Source: an uncultured Myxococcales bacterium (GTDB lineage Bacteria; Myxococcota_A; UBA9042; CAIXZC01). Taken from it: a DNA stretch of 64,000 nucleotides. This document shows positions 54,419 through 63,915 of this stretch, piece by piece. The position numbers and the translations under genes are program-made. Numbering within the stretch: position 1 is the first letter of the stretch; every line of letters begins with the position of its first letter. The stretch is taken from NCBI GenBank assembly GCA_903895725.1, contig CAITUV010000008.1, forward strand, positions 1 to 64,000. Direction: 5' to 3'. The notes beneath the pieces are model-generated. The model made no database searches. It saw nothing but the letters and a program-made list of their open reading frames with translations, and was not told the origin of the DNA.

Positions 54419-55173
54419 GCAGCAGCAGCGAGCCCACGGTCACCGAGCAGATCTTCCCGTACGAAGTGGTCGAACGGTATCGTCGGCAGGCTCGCCTGGT
54501 TCGAAGGGACCTTCAGAACAGAGGACCCGACAACTGGTGCCGGGCGGAGTTCGACGCGGCCCGCCTGGTCGCCGTATTCTCGCACCTGGCCATCCGGCCG
54601 GGATACCGGCTGCTGACCTACCTCTTCCGGGCGGGAGCCAACGGCAACGGCGTTGTCCTCGCGTTTGCGGAGGGCAGCGACGCCCATCGAGTCGCCGCGG
54701 CCGTGCCCGCATGGATGCAGATGATCAGGTTGCCGGGAGAGGAGGACGGAGCGAAATCGCCCATGGAGGCGATCGACGGCGACGGATCCCCACTGGCGTA
54801 TCTCAGTGCGTCGCTCTTGCTTCGAGAGTTCCGAGAGGTTGGGGCCGTATGGCACGGCATCGACTGGGACGTCAAATCGGTCTGCGCTCCGACTCGGGCG
54901 TGGCTTCGGGGGGCAGGCCGGGGTTCGAAGCACAATCGCAGGCTGGCCAAGATCATGGGCGATCTCGACTGGCCCTCTGGCCCCCCTCCGCTCGAAGATC
55001 TGGCCCCCGTCGTCCGCATAGCGGGCGAGACCGTCCGTGTAGTCTCCTACACCTACAGCGAGCTCGGCGGCCGTCACATCACGCGCTGGACTGACGCTTA
55101 CGCACGGGGGAACTACGTCCCGTCGACGGAGCGCGAGCAGATGGCGTCCGGGCCGGGTGAGTTCGTGTTCTGA
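54415..55173 (+). CDS. Unknown protein of the restriction cluster
   Basis: This 252-residue protein starts in an ATGA overlap with the nuclease remnant, with GGGGGAG upstream. It is a soluble alpha/beta protein with no recognised motif. Segments such as WCRAEFDAARLVAVFSHLAI, GNGVVLAFAEGSDAHR and VRVVSYTYSELGGRH suggest a compact globular fold. Codon usage and position indicate a real gene. It lies at the right end of the restriction-modification group, and its coupling to the PGN_0703-like frame suggests the two once worked together. Confidence 0.55.
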   Translation: MSSSSEPTVTEQIFPYEVVERYRRQARLVRRDLQNRGPDNWCRAEFDAARLVAVFSHLAIRPGYRLLTYLFRAGANGNGVVLAFAEGSDAHRVAAAVPAWMQMIRLPGEEDGAKSPMEAIDGDGSPLAYLSASLLLREFREVGAVWHGIDWDVKSVCAPTRAWLRGAGRGSKHNRRLAKIMGDLDWPSGPPPLEDLAPVVRIAGETVRVVSYTYSELGGRHITRWTDAYARGNYVPSTEREQMASGPGEFVF

Positions 55174-55261
55174 CCGAGGGGCTGGGGAAGCTTCCCACCC
55201 GACACCTCCGGTGATCAGATTCGTCCTGTCCGGGTGTTTCCACCTCGCGGGGAGGAAGGAC

Positions 55262-56668
55262 ATGAAGACCACCACGTTCGTTGTGCTGCTGACACTCTTC
55301 ACCCTGAGCTGCACCAATGCGGGAGGGGCGGCTGGCGATGCCGAGTCGGATACCGTTGCCGGCGAGCCTGCCCGCGAGGCAGTACCGGACGAGTCCAGCG
55401 TCATCCCGGACATGGCCGAGTCGGACGGGATGCTTGAGATGGATCTCCGGCCGGACATCGACCCCTCGTCCATTGATCCGGGAGACTCCTGTCTGCACGT
55501 GGACCCACCGGAGGTCAGCTTCGGGGGCGTGAAGGTCGGCACCCTCAAGGAGATCCCGGTGACTCTGGCCGCCTGCGGGGACGCCCCGCTCCGGATCGAC
55601 GAATTCCACCTGGCGGACGAGTCGTCCCCCGGGTTCATCCTGGCTCCCATCGAGTCTGCTCCCACTCCGGAGCAACCGGTCCTGCTCCTGCCCGGAGAAG
55701 AGTTGGTGGTCGCCGTGGGATTCCGGATGGACACTCACAGCGCCATCTCGGAGGACGGCGAGTACATCCCGGAGATGGGGGAGCTGATCATCGACTCCAC
55801 CGCCATCCCGGCGAAGACCGTGGTGCCCCTCACCGGAGCGGCAGTGGAAATCAACTGTCCCACCGCCATCATCAAGTGCCAGGAAGTGGACCACGTGCAG
55901 CCCGGGACCGTGCTGCACCTCTTCGGCGACGAGAGCTATGCATCCGAGGGGGCCATCCAGAAGTGGGAATGGAGTGTCGACCAGCCCCTGGGGTCGCAGT
56001 CCGTGTTCGTCCCGTCGTACACCTTCCCGAATCCGACCTTCGAGGCCAACATGCAGGGCGTGTACACCTTCTCCCTGCGGGTGTGGAACCCGGACAACAC
56101 CCCCTCCTGCCTTCCGGCCAAGTACGAGGTGCCGGTGTTCCCGTACCAGGCGATCCGGGTGGAGCTCACCTGGGACGTGCCCGGCAGGGACGTCGGGATT
56201 GTACCGAGACAACTGGCCGACCTGGACCTGCACTTCGCCCACCCATGGGCGGCCGGGCCCGACCTGGACGGAGACGGGGAACCGGACGGGTGGTACGACA
56301 TCCCGTTCGACTGCTTCTGGTTCAACCCGCACCCGAACTGGGGAAGCTACGACCCATCCCCGCACGACGACCCGGAACTCGAAGAGCATGACGACGGGGA
56401 AACCGTGGTGCTCGAGGTTCCAGAGAAGGTGACCTACAAGGTCGGCGTCCACTACTTCCAGCAATCGGGAACGCCCGCCTCGGCCACGGTCCGGGTGCTC
56501 GTCTACAACGAGGTCGTCTACGAGTCCCCAGAGGTGGAGTTGAATCCGCTGGACCTGTGGGACGCTCTCACCATCGAGTGGCCGACCGGGAAGGTGAAGC
56601 TGACAAAGGACGGCGGGGACTGGAAGATCACGCCCAAGTACCAGAACCCGTACTTCGCACCCAACTGA
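55262..56668 (+). CDS. Lipoprotein with Ig-like and PKD-like domains
   Basis: This 468-residue lipoprotein has lipobox LSC (Cys17) and a GGGGAGGAAGG site. After an acidic Asp/Glu/Ser linker, residues about 80-180 form an abnormal-spindle/HYDIN-type beta domain (VDPPEVSFGGVKVGTLKEIPV, then VLLLPGEELVVAVGF). Residues about 200-280 resemble a PKD domain (TVLHLFGDES...WEWSVD...YTFSLRVWN). The C-terminal half, rich in Asp, Trp and Pro, includes LADLDLHFAHPWAAG and may bind calcium. No catalytic residues were seen. It marks the return from the accessory island to the lipoprotein-rich background. Confidence 0.75.
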   Translation: MKTTTFVVLLTLFTLSCTNAGGAAGDAESDTVAGEPAREAVPDESSVIPDMAESDGMLEMDLRPDIDPSSIDPGDSCLHVDPPEVSFGGVKVGTLKEIPVTLAACGDAPLRIDEFHLADESSPGFILAPIESAPTPEQPVLLLPGEELVVAVGFRMDTHSAISEDGEYIPEMGELIIDSTAIPAKTVVPLTGAAVEINCPTAIIKCQEVDHVQPGTVLHLFGDESYASEGAIQKWEWSVDQPLGSQSVFVPSYTFPNPTFEANMQGVYTFSLRVWNPDNTPSCLPAKYEVPVFPYQAIRVELTWDVPGRDVGIVPRQLADLDLHFAHPWAAGPDLDGDGEPDGWYDIPFDCFWFNPHPNWGSYDPSPHDDPELEEHDDGETVVLEVPEKVTYKVGVHYFQQSGTPASATVRVLVYNEVVYESPEVELNPLDLWDALTIEWPTGKVKLTKDGGDWKITPKYQNPYFAPN

Positions 56669-56692
56669 AGTGGGGCAAGCGTGCTCAGTCTG

Positions 56693-56727
56693 CCTACTTC
56701 GCCAAGCTCCTCAACCTCACCCTCCCG
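56693..56727 (+). pseudogene. Relic of the recombinase-associated HTH gene
   Basis: Thirty of 35 bases match 37803-37837, the part of the HTH gene encoding YVGKLLNLTLL; here it reads YFAKLLNLTLP. Surrounding codons are not preserved. This may mark the right edge of the same decayed element. Confidence 0.35.
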
Positions 56728-56893
56728 AGGGGTCGGCTTCTGCTCGGCGACACTCCGGACCCCAAAACCTTCCGGTCCCGAGCCGAACAACCAGTAGACG
56801 ACGACTGCCGCGCCGCCCAGCAGTGCAAGCGCGACGAGCCCAAGCAGCGGTTTCCTGTGTTTCGTGCTCGCCGAGCCCCCGAAACTTGCGATC

Positions 56894-59800
56894 CTACCGG
56901 ACACACAGGTAGTACATCGTCGCCCCGTTCGAGTTCATGACCATGGCAGTACTGAAGTGGACCGCCCACCGATCGTTGTACCCGCCGCCCTGGACCGCCG
57001 AAGAGGACCAGTAGGCCTGGCACTTCCCCAGCATGACCGCCGGCCAGTAACAACCCCCGGCCCCAGGCCCACCATACGACTGGCAACCGTTGCACGAAGC
57101 ATACATACATCCCGCCTGCATGCAGGCCCCATCCTGGACGTTGCACTGCCCTCCCGACACCGTTGCCGGACAGTCCCGTATCAGCGACCGAAGCTCGTCG
57201 ATGGTCGGGAGGCGCCATCCCCCTCCGTCAAGGGACAGGTTCTTGCATGCCTGATCGGCAAAGGAGAACCCTGCAGTGAAGGTCTGGTCTGAAGGGGGAT
57301 TCTGCCACGTGAGCCCTGTGGTCGGGTCAGTCCACGTGGGCGTTGTCTGCCCGATGCACACGTGGTCCTTGCACTGCTTCCCGCTTGCGGAACAGTCGAT
57401 GCAGCTGGTTCCGTTCTGCCCGCAGGCGGTGTTGCTTGTGCCGGCTTCGCAGACCGCCCCGGTACAGCAGCCGGAGCAGCCGGTCTTGCAGTCCTGCGTA
57501 CAATTGCACTGGTTCTCTCCGGCACCACATGCGCCGTCGCCGCATACCACCTTGCATTGGCCTCCCTGGCAGCTCATGCCCCCGCCGCAGGTTCCGCAAC
57601 TCCCGCCACACCCGTCGTCGCCGCACTGCTTGCCCGCACAGGACGGATTGCATGGGACCGGTAGCGGTCTCACGCAGCGGGCGCCATTGCTGGCACACTC
57701 CATGTACGTACTGGGGTTGGAGCGCTTCGCAACGCGCACCTCGGGTGCGGCATCGTTGAAGCCGCCTCCGCGGTTGACGACATTCATACAGTCGGAGTTG
57801 TCTACCCATGCGCTGCCGTCCGTTGGGGCGCCGACGTATCCTCCGTGCCAACAATCCTCGCAGACCTCCATCGCGTTTCCTGCCATGTCCAGCGCCCCGC
57901 TCCAAGATGCCCCCGCTGTCTTCGACCCGACCTTCCACGTTCCCCCCGTTCCGCACCCGTACCCAGCAGGAACTCCACTGCCCAGCTCGTCGAAGACCGC
58001 TGTGTTGTTCGAGCACGTCGGCTCCGGGGCCGCCCCCCATGGGTACTTCCGGTGCACAGGCCCGCTAGCTGCATACTCCCACTGGGCCTCCGAAGGCAGC
58101 CCCCCACCCGGAGCGACCCAGGCGCAGAACTCTCTCGCCTTCTGCCAGCTCAGGCCATTCTGGGGATGGTCCGACTTCCCGTTTGCACTCGTGTTCGTGC
58201 CTTGCGCAAGAGGCCAATCCGAAGTATCTGGGGGGGTGCACTTCGTGGGATTCGCCAACTCGCAGGCCTCGTAGGCTGCCACCACGATCTCGAACTTGCC
58301 GATGAAGTATCCTTTCGAGAACGTCACCGTGTGCGTCGGCATCTCGTAGTCGTTGCATCCAACCTCCGCCGCCGAACAACCCATCATGAAGCTCCCAGGG
58401 GGGATCCAGATCCAGACGTCCCACTTCTTCCAGCCGCTGGAATCCTGGTTCGCATACTCGCAGTGCTGCTGGGCGTTGCAGGTGCGAACGTAGCCGGGAA
58501 GCTCGGGACACTGGTCATCCGCTCCGTCGTTGTTGCAGTCCATTCCGGGCGGCACACAGATGCCGGCATTGCAGGCGTCGTCGCCAGTGCAGCTTCCGCA
58601 GCTTCCCCCGCACCCGTCGTCGCCGCACTCCTTGCCTGCACAGTCCTTCACACAGTCCACGCACTTGCCTTCCACGCACGACTGGCCGGGAAGGCACTGC
58701 GTACCGCCCGGCAGCGGCCCCAGGCCGAGGGCATCGCACTTCGTCGCGGTCTGGCCGTCGCACACCGGAAGGTTTGGGGTGCAGAGCCACGGTTTGCACT
58801 CGCCGTCCTCGCACGAGTGCTTGGCCTCACAGGCTTCGGGCACGAAGCTCTTCCCCTCCTCGTCGCAGTAACCAACGGTCACGTTGTCCACGCAGAAGTT
58901 GGTCGAGGGAGGGCAGGCCAGGTCCAGGCACTGGCCGTTCACGCACACCTTGCTTTGCACCTTGCAGTCCACCTGGGAAGCATAGCCGCTCCCGATGGCG
59001 TTGCAGGTCTTGGCCACGGTGCCGACGCACTCGGCCTTGCCCGGCGAACAGACCTGCGCCACGCACTCACCCTTGGCACTGTAGCAGTACTGGCCGGCGT
59101 CGCAGGGAAGCTTGGAGAAGTCCATCCCGTCCCCGAGGCAGGTCGCGACGGTGGCGGGGTCAGCACAGAACTTCGCTCCGGGCTCGCACACGGTCGCCAG
59201 GCACTTCCCGCCGAAGCAGTGCTCCTCCTTCGCAGCGCAGTCGTCTTCGGACACCACGGACTTGCCGTCGCCGGAGCATTCCTTCAAGACTTCCCCGTCA
59301 CAGAATGTCTCCGAGGGAGCGCACGCGTAATCCGTGCACTCACCGGCTTCGCAGTACTGCTGCTCGGCGCAGGTGATGCTGACCGACCACCCGCTACCGT
59401 CCGCCGCGCACACGAGCACGACGGGACCTTCGCACTTCGCCTCCCCGGCAGGGCATGCCGTCTCGATGCAGTACCCGTCCTTGCAGTACTCGCCTTCCGC
59501 ACAGTGGTCGGCCTTCAAGCACTGGACGCACTGGCCGGCGTCCTTGTCGCAGACCAGGTCGAACTGCTTGCAGTCCTTGTCGGAATCGCAGAGGTGTTCT
59601 TCGTGGCAGGCGTGGTCGGCTCCGCACTTCGTCCCTTCCGGGCAGTCCTCGTCGCCCACGCACGCCACGCACTCTCCCAGGTCGTCCGCACAGATGAGGT
59701 CGCCCGGACAATCCTTGGTGGACTTGCACGTGAACGGCACGCACTGGCCGCTCTCACTGCACAGCTCCAACTGCATCTTGCACGTGCCGCAGTCGCCTCC

Positions 59801-59980
59801 GCAGCCGTCGTCACCGCACTCCTTGCCCCCGCACATCGGCGTGCAAGCATCACCCGAGACATCCCCGCCGCCCGTCTTGTCCCCCTGGCCGCCGTCGGGC
59901 GGGGCGATCTTCCCGCTGTTCCCGTTATCCGAACAGGCCACCATCAGAGCCACCAGAGCCAAGACAACCGATCTGGTCAT
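56894..59980 (-). CDS. Lipoprotein with Cys repeats, FGE-sulfatase-like and Lcl domains
   Basis: This 1,028-residue lipoprotein has lipobox MVAC (Cys16). The ATG at 59980 was chosen because GGAGG lies seven bases upstream; ATG 59986 is too close to it. Three CGGKECGDDGCGG-type modules punctuate the protein. Residues about 150-440 are tandem Cys units of about 44 residues. Residues about 500-750 form a formylglycine-generating-enzyme-like domain (IPPGSFMMGCSAAEVGC, LPSEAQWEYAASG, NVVNRGGGFNDAAPEVR), which in lipoproteins often serves as a binding scaffold rather than an enzyme. The C-terminal 150 residues are an Lcl/DUF1566 domain (GLTWQNP, GWRLPTIDELRSL, AYWSSS). A truncated copy of this last domain is at 36834-37397. 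Confidence 0.85.
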   Translation of the reverse strand: MTRSVVLALVALMVACSDNGNSGKIAPPDGGQGDKTGGGDVSGDACTPMCGGKECGDDGCGGDCGTCKMQLELCSESGQCVPFTCKSTKDCPGDLICADDLGECVACVGDEDCPEGTKCGADHACHEEHLCDSDKDCKQFDLVCDKDAGQCVQCLKADHCAEGEYCKDGYCIETACPAGEAKCEGPVVLVCAADGSGWSVSITCAEQQYCEAGECTDYACAPSETFCDGEVLKECSGDGKSVVSEDDCAAKEEHCFGGKCLATVCEPGAKFCADPATVATCLGDGMDFSKLPCDAGQYCYSAKGECVAQVCSPGKAECVGTVAKTCNAIGSGYASQVDCKVQSKVCVNGQCLDLACPPSTNFCVDNVTVGYCDEEGKSFVPEACEAKHSCEDGECKPWLCTPNLPVCDGQTATKCDALGLGPLPGGTQCLPGQSCVEGKCVDCVKDCAGKECGDDGCGGSCGSCTGDDACNAGICVPPGMDCNNDGADDQCPELPGYVRTCNAQQHCEYANQDSSGWKKWDVWIWIPPGSFMMGCSAAEVGCNDYEMPTHTVTFSKGYFIGKFEIVVAAYEACELANPTKCTPPDTSDWPLAQGTNTSANGKSDHPQNGLSWQKAREFCAWVAPGGGLPSEAQWEYAASGPVHRKYPWGAAPEPTCSNNTAVFDELGSGVPAGYGCGTGGTWKVGSKTAGASWSGALDMAGNAMEVCEDCWHGGYVGAPTDGSAWVDNSDCMNVVNRGGGFNDAAPEVRVAKRSNPSTYMECASNGARCVRPLPVPCNPSCAGKQCGDDGCGGSCGTCGGGMSCQGGQCKVVCGDGACGAGENQCNCTQDCKTGCSGCCTGAVCEAGTSNTACGQNGTSCIDCSASGKQCKDHVCIGQTTPTWTDPTTGLTWQNPPSDQTFTAGFSFADQACKNLSLDGGGWRLPTIDELRSLIRDCPATVSGGQCNVQDGACMQAGCMYASCNGCQSYGGPGAGGCYWPAVMLGKCQAYWSSSAVQGGGYNDRWAVHFSTAMVMNSNGATMYYLCVR

Positions 59981-60028
59981 GATCATGCCTCCACGACGAA
60001 CTTCCGGTTCGTGTCCGCTGGGATGATA

Positions 60029-60388
60029 TTACCCCGGTTCCGGGGCATTGGCCAGGGGCTTCCCGACTCGGCACAACGGACTGTCCCTGGAAACACGGGC
60101 ACCGACTCGTCCCGAGATGGCCAGGGCGAGGAGGTTGTACCCCGCAGCGGGCGAGTTCGAACACCTTCTCCCCGGGGCCGGAAGCCTTCGTTCTCCAGGC
60201 CACTCCCCTGGCTTCACGCTTTCCCCCAAGGCAGACTGCCCATCAGAACACGACCCCGCCCCTCCCACCGTTGACCTGCTGTGATTCGAGGGCCGGTACG
60301 TGGCCTCCCATGCCCGGCACGCGTGGCCCGTGCAGACCAGGGCCAGGACCGCGATCCAAACAACTGCCGCCTTGAAAGAGACCCACAT
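60029..60388 (-). CDS. Possible small secreted protein
   Basis: This 119-residue frame begins MWVSFKAAVVWIAVLALVCT, a good signal peptide, after a GGAGGGTGGG site. Beyond about residue 40 the sequence is low-complexity and overlaps a degenerate copy of a dispersed repeat, so the 3' part may be a decayed or extended reading frame. Confidence 0.3.
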   Translation of the reverse strand: MWVSFKAAVVWIAVLALVCTGHACRAWEATYRPSNHSRSTVGGAGSCSDGQSALGESVKPGEWPGERRLPAPGRRCSNSPAAGYNLLALAISGRVGARVSRDSPLCRVGKPLANAPEPG

Positions 60389-60559
60389 GCGCCCACCCTC
60401 CATTCAGCCCGACCGGCAGCGCCGGCGACGACCATCAAGAACCCCCGGGCCGGTGGGAACTGATCATCGGTGTGCGTTGGCCTGCCCAGGTATCGGCCTC
60501 GCCGGGGCTGGTGTTCGAGGCGCCGTGGGTCCCCGTGTGCGTTGCGCGGGTCCAACTCA

Positions 60560-60588
60560 TTGAACTTGATTCTGTCGGGGAGTACCAT
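60560..60588 (+). promoter_or_regulatory. Sigma70-like promoter of the 60712 lipoprotein
   Basis: TTGAAC (60560-60565) and TACCAT (60583-60588) are 17 bp apart. The leader to the ATG is about 117 bases. Confidence 0.5.
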
Positions 60589-60711
60589 CGGGGCAGCAGA
60601 TGAAATCAAGGAGCTGCCCATGCGGTGCCTGCGGTCCGCCCTGCCACAACGAATCTCCCGCGTCGGCCCAGGACTCGCATTGGGGAGAGGGCAGTCCAGG
60701 GAGGTTGCGCA

Positions 60712-62331
60712 ATGACCGGGCGGTTCTCGATGATAGCCTTGGCTTGCGGGCTGGCGCTTGCGGCGTGCGGGGGCGATACCAGGGAGTTGGACGCGGTGAC
60801 GTCGTCCGCGGGTGCGCAAGACGCCGTGACGGTTGAGGCGGCCGGAACGTTCGACGCCCATGAGGCGGACTCCGCCAGAACCGACGGGCTCGGGCCGGAC
60901 GTATGCGTGCCGCAGTGCGGGGAAGGGGGCACGGAGTCTGAGTGCGGCCCGGATGGCTGCGGAGGATCCTGTGGCGGATGCGAGGCTGGGGCCGTTTGTG
61001 GTGAAGCTGACTATGCTCCGGTCCGAGTGTGCTTCAACCCGGCTGAGGAGTGTCCGGACATCTGTGCGGGAGAGAACGCCGAGTGCGGAACGGTGTGGAC
61101 GGGCTTGGCCGAGCCGGAGGATTGCAGTTGTGGGGAATGCCCACCGGAGAAGCCGGTCTGCACCGAAAGCCGGATGTGCGCGACCGGGCCCGTAGCCGAA
61201 GGGGAGCTGGGCTGGCCGTGCGAGTCAAACGAGGATTGCATATCGGGATACTGCCTTCCTGCGGCAAACGGGCACGTGTGCTCGATGGAATGCCTGGAGG
61301 ACTGCCCGGCGGGCTACGCGTGCGGGGCTGCTGACCCCATGTGGGGCGTGGTGATGGGCACGATCTGTTATCCGGAATTCCTGGAACTGTGCCGTCCCTG
61401 CATGGCCGACGAGGACTGCTACTACCCTGTGATGGCCGGTCGTTGTACGTTCCAGGGGGACCAGGGCAGCTTCTGCTCCTCGGAATGCGAGTCAGGGGCC
61501 GAGTGTCCGGAAGGGTATGTCTGCCAACCCGGCCTCGATCTGGCTGGCGACCAGTTCTCGGGGTGCATGCCAGACGGTACGACCTGCGCGTGCAGTCAGC
61601 ACTTCACGGAGGAGAATGCCTCCACGGCCTGTGTCGTGGACAACCTATTCGGGAAGTGCTCGGGAGAACGCCATTGCACGCCTGATGGGTTCACGGTTTG
61701 TTCGGCTTCGACGCCGGAGAACGAGGCATGCGACGGCCCGGACAATGACTGCGACGGAGAGACGGACGAGGCCTGGCCCGATAGTGACGGCGACGGTCTG
61801 GCCGACTGTTGTTGTGATGAGTCCGACAACGACGGCGTCCCCGACTGGGAGGACAATTGCCCCCAGGATGACAACGCAGATCAGGCGGACTTCGACCAGG
61901 ATCTCGTCGGTGACGTCTGCGACCCTGACGACGACAACGACTTGGTCGCGGACGAGGAGGACTGTGCGCCGTTCGATTCCGACGTGTACCCGGGGGCGGT
62001 AGAGTCTTGCGACGGCAAGGACAACGATTGCGACGGAGAGGTAGACGAGGGGTGTGAGTGCGTGCCGCACTGCGCCGGCAAAGAATGCGGCTCTGACGGA
62101 TGCGGGGGGGAGTGCCCCGACCTCTGCAACCACGAATGCCCGGGGCCGCAGGTCTGCACAGCAGAGGGCTTCTGTGAGTCCGCATGCGTTCCCAACTGCG
62201 AGGGGAAGCAATGCGGCGATGACGGCTGCGGCTGCCCTTGTGGAGAATGCCCTGCCGGGGGTTGGTGCACCGGCAATGGTTTGTGCATGACGGACCCCGC
62301 CTGTTCGGCGACAATTAGACCTGCGCGGTGA
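60712..62331 (+). pseudogene. Lipoprotein of the CTDC family truncated by an IS21 element
   Basis: This frame of 539 codons has lipobox LAAC (Cys19) and a GGGAGG site. It carries the shared Cys module (about 165-340; SGYC...CPAGYAC...CRPC...GSFCSS), a MopE-like CDGPDNDCDG motif, thrombospondin type 3 calcium repeats (DSDGDGLADCCCDESDNDG, DNCPQDDNADQADFDQD), a second MopE motif and two CGDDGCG modules. From about codon 531 the sequence is the left end of the insertion element and the frame ends within nine codons (SATIRPAR). The original protein was probably longer. The truncated product may still be secreted. Confidence 0.8.
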
Positions 62332-62409
62332 CGACAGTTATTTCTGCGCGTGAAATGGCGGGGTCACACGGCGGCGGTATGACGGGTGGGACAGGATGGA
62401 GGTCCCGCC

Positions 62410-63915
62410 ATGAAGACCGACCGCGAAGTGCAGGAGCTCTTCCGGGCGTATGCCAAGACCGGCAAGAAAGGGAGAGCGGCGATGAGAGGCAACATGAGCA
62501 GAAACACGGGAGCGAGGTACCTGAAGGCAGGGAAGCTTCCGTCGGAGGTGAAGACGAAACGACCGTGGCGGACGCATGCGGACGCATTTGCGGGGGTTTG
62601 GGAGGAGGTGAAGGAGCTGCTGACGTGGGCTCCGGAGTTAGAGGCGAAGACGATCTTCGAGTACGTGCGGGAGGAGCACGGGCTCGGGTTCTCGGACGGG
62701 CAGTTGCGGACGTTCCAGCGCGGGGTGCGGGCGTGGCGGGCGTTGGAAGGGCCAAACAAGGAGGTGTTCTTTGCCCAGGAGCATCGGCCGGGAGAAGCGC
62801 TGCAGTGGGACTTCTGGGACGGGGGCGAGTTGGGCGTGACGATCGCGGGCGAGCCGTTCGAGCACCTGCTGTTCCACCTGGTGCTGCCGTATAGCAACTG
62901 GGAGCATGCGTCGGTGTGTCGGTCGGAGTCGATGCTGGCGATTCGGTTGGGGTTCAACCGGGCGCTACGCAAGCTGCAGCATGTGCCTCGTTTCGCGCAG
63001 TCGGACAGCTCGAGTGCGGCGACGCACCGCCTGGGGGCGGAGGAGGCGCTGCGCACCGGAAAGGGACGGTGGTTCAACAAGGAGTACCAGGATCTCATCG
63101 AGCACTACGGGATCACGCCGCGGACGATCAAGCTCGGGGAGAGCCAGCAGAACGGGGACGTTGAGGCCCTGCACAACGCCATGAAGGGGCGTCTGCGCCA
63201 GTACCTGCTGCTACGGGGCAGTCGGGACTTCGAGAGTGCGGAGGCATACCAGGCCTGGGTGGATGCGGTGCTGGAGAAGGCCAACGCCTACCGGGCACCG
63301 CGGGTGGCAGAGGAGCTGAAGCACATGCGGCCGCTGAAGGCGACGCTCGTCCCCGAGTACCGGGAGCAGGCCGTGCCTGTAGGCTACGGCAGCACCATCA
63401 ACGTGCAGCGCAACGTGTACAGTGTGTGGTCCCGCCTCATCGGGGAGGAGGTCCGGGTACGGCTCTTCGAAGAGCGCATCGAAGTGTACTTCCGGGGGGC
63501 GCTGCAGTTGACCGCCCCGCGCTGTCGCGGGCAGCGGCAGGTCTGCATCGACTACCGCCACATCATCCATGCGCTGGTGCGCAAGCCCGGGGCGTTCGAG
63601 CGCTATCGCTACCGGGAAGAGATGTTTCCCACGACCGTGTTTCGCCGTACGTACGACATGCTGTCGGAGCGGCGTGATACCTACCATGCCGCCAAGGAGT
63701 ACCTGCTCATCTTGAAGCTGGCGGCCGAGACCATGGAGTCCGAGGTCGGGACCGCCCTGGATCTGCTGCTCGAAGCCGGGACACCGTTCACCGTCGATGA
63801 CGTGCGCAAGCTGGTCGGCACTACCCCGACCGAGATCCCGGTGCTGGCCCCCCTCGTCGTCCGGCTGGAGGAGTACGACGCGCTGCTGCCCGCTGCGCAG
63901 GAGGTGGCCGCATGA
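62410..63915 (+). CDS. istA: IS21-family transposase IstA
   Basis: This 501-residue transposase has an N-terminal helix-turn-helix (about 1-60; REVQELFRAYAKTGKKGRAA) and a retroviral-integrase-type DDE domain. The catalytic residues are in ALQWDFWDGG (first Asp), FAQSDSSSA (second Asp) and QNGDVEALHNAMKG (Glu). The C-terminal region (VPVGYGSTINVQRNVYSV) matches IS21 IstA. It has its usual full length and no frameshift, so the element may be active. The ATG at 62410 has a GGAGG site. Confidence 0.93.
   Translation: MKTDREVQELFRAYAKTGKKGRAAMRGNMSRNTGARYLKAGKLPSEVKTKRPWRTHADAFAGVWEEVKELLTWAPELEAKTIFEYVREEHGLGFSDGQLRTFQRGVRAWRALEGPNKEVFFAQEHRPGEALQWDFWDGGELGVTIAGEPFEHLLFHLVLPYSNWEHASVCRSESMLAIRLGFNRALRKLQHVPRFAQSDSSSAATHRLGAEEALRTGKGRWFNKEYQDLIEHYGITPRTIKLGESQQNGDVEALHNAMKGRLRQYLLLRGSRDFESAEAYQAWVDAVLEKANAYRAPRVAEELKHMRPLKATLVPEYREQAVPVGYGSTINVQRNVYSVWSRLIGEEVRVRLFEERIEVYFRGALQLTAPRCRGQRQVCIDYRHIIHALVRKPGAFERYRYREEMFPTTVFRRTYDMLSERRDTYHAAKEYLLILKLAAETMESEVGTALDLLLEAGTPFTVDDVRKLVGTTPTEIPVLAPLVVRLEEYDALLPAAQEVAA

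Larger units (their letters stand above)
59981..60711. other. Intergenic region with palindrome and repeat-like segment
   Basis: This 731-bp divergent region contains the palindrome CCCCGG-TT-CCGGGG (60032-60045) just upstream of the large lipoprotein, a segment near 60147-60204 with GAAGCCTTCGTTCTCCAGG resembling the island repeats, the uncertain small secreted frame, and a promoter for the gene at 60712. Confidence 0.45.

Noticed and set aside
56700..56904. A minus-strand frame encoding a good membrane helix downstream of the FGE/Lcl gene
   Set aside because: It has no ribosome site, and its end runs antisense through the preceding lipoprotein gene and the HTH relic.
60147..60160. GAGTTCGAACACC, resembling a tRNA T-arm; similar at 40498
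   Set aside because: No acceptor stem, D-arm or anticodon arm can be folded around either site.
57845..60274. An 809-codon plus-strand frame across the FGE/Lcl lipoprotein, and similar long antisense frames over 15056-16948, 23304-25145 and 25387-27363
   Set aside because: All lie opposite Cys-rich repeat genes, where regular codon patterns remove stops from the other strand; none has a recognisable protein pattern.
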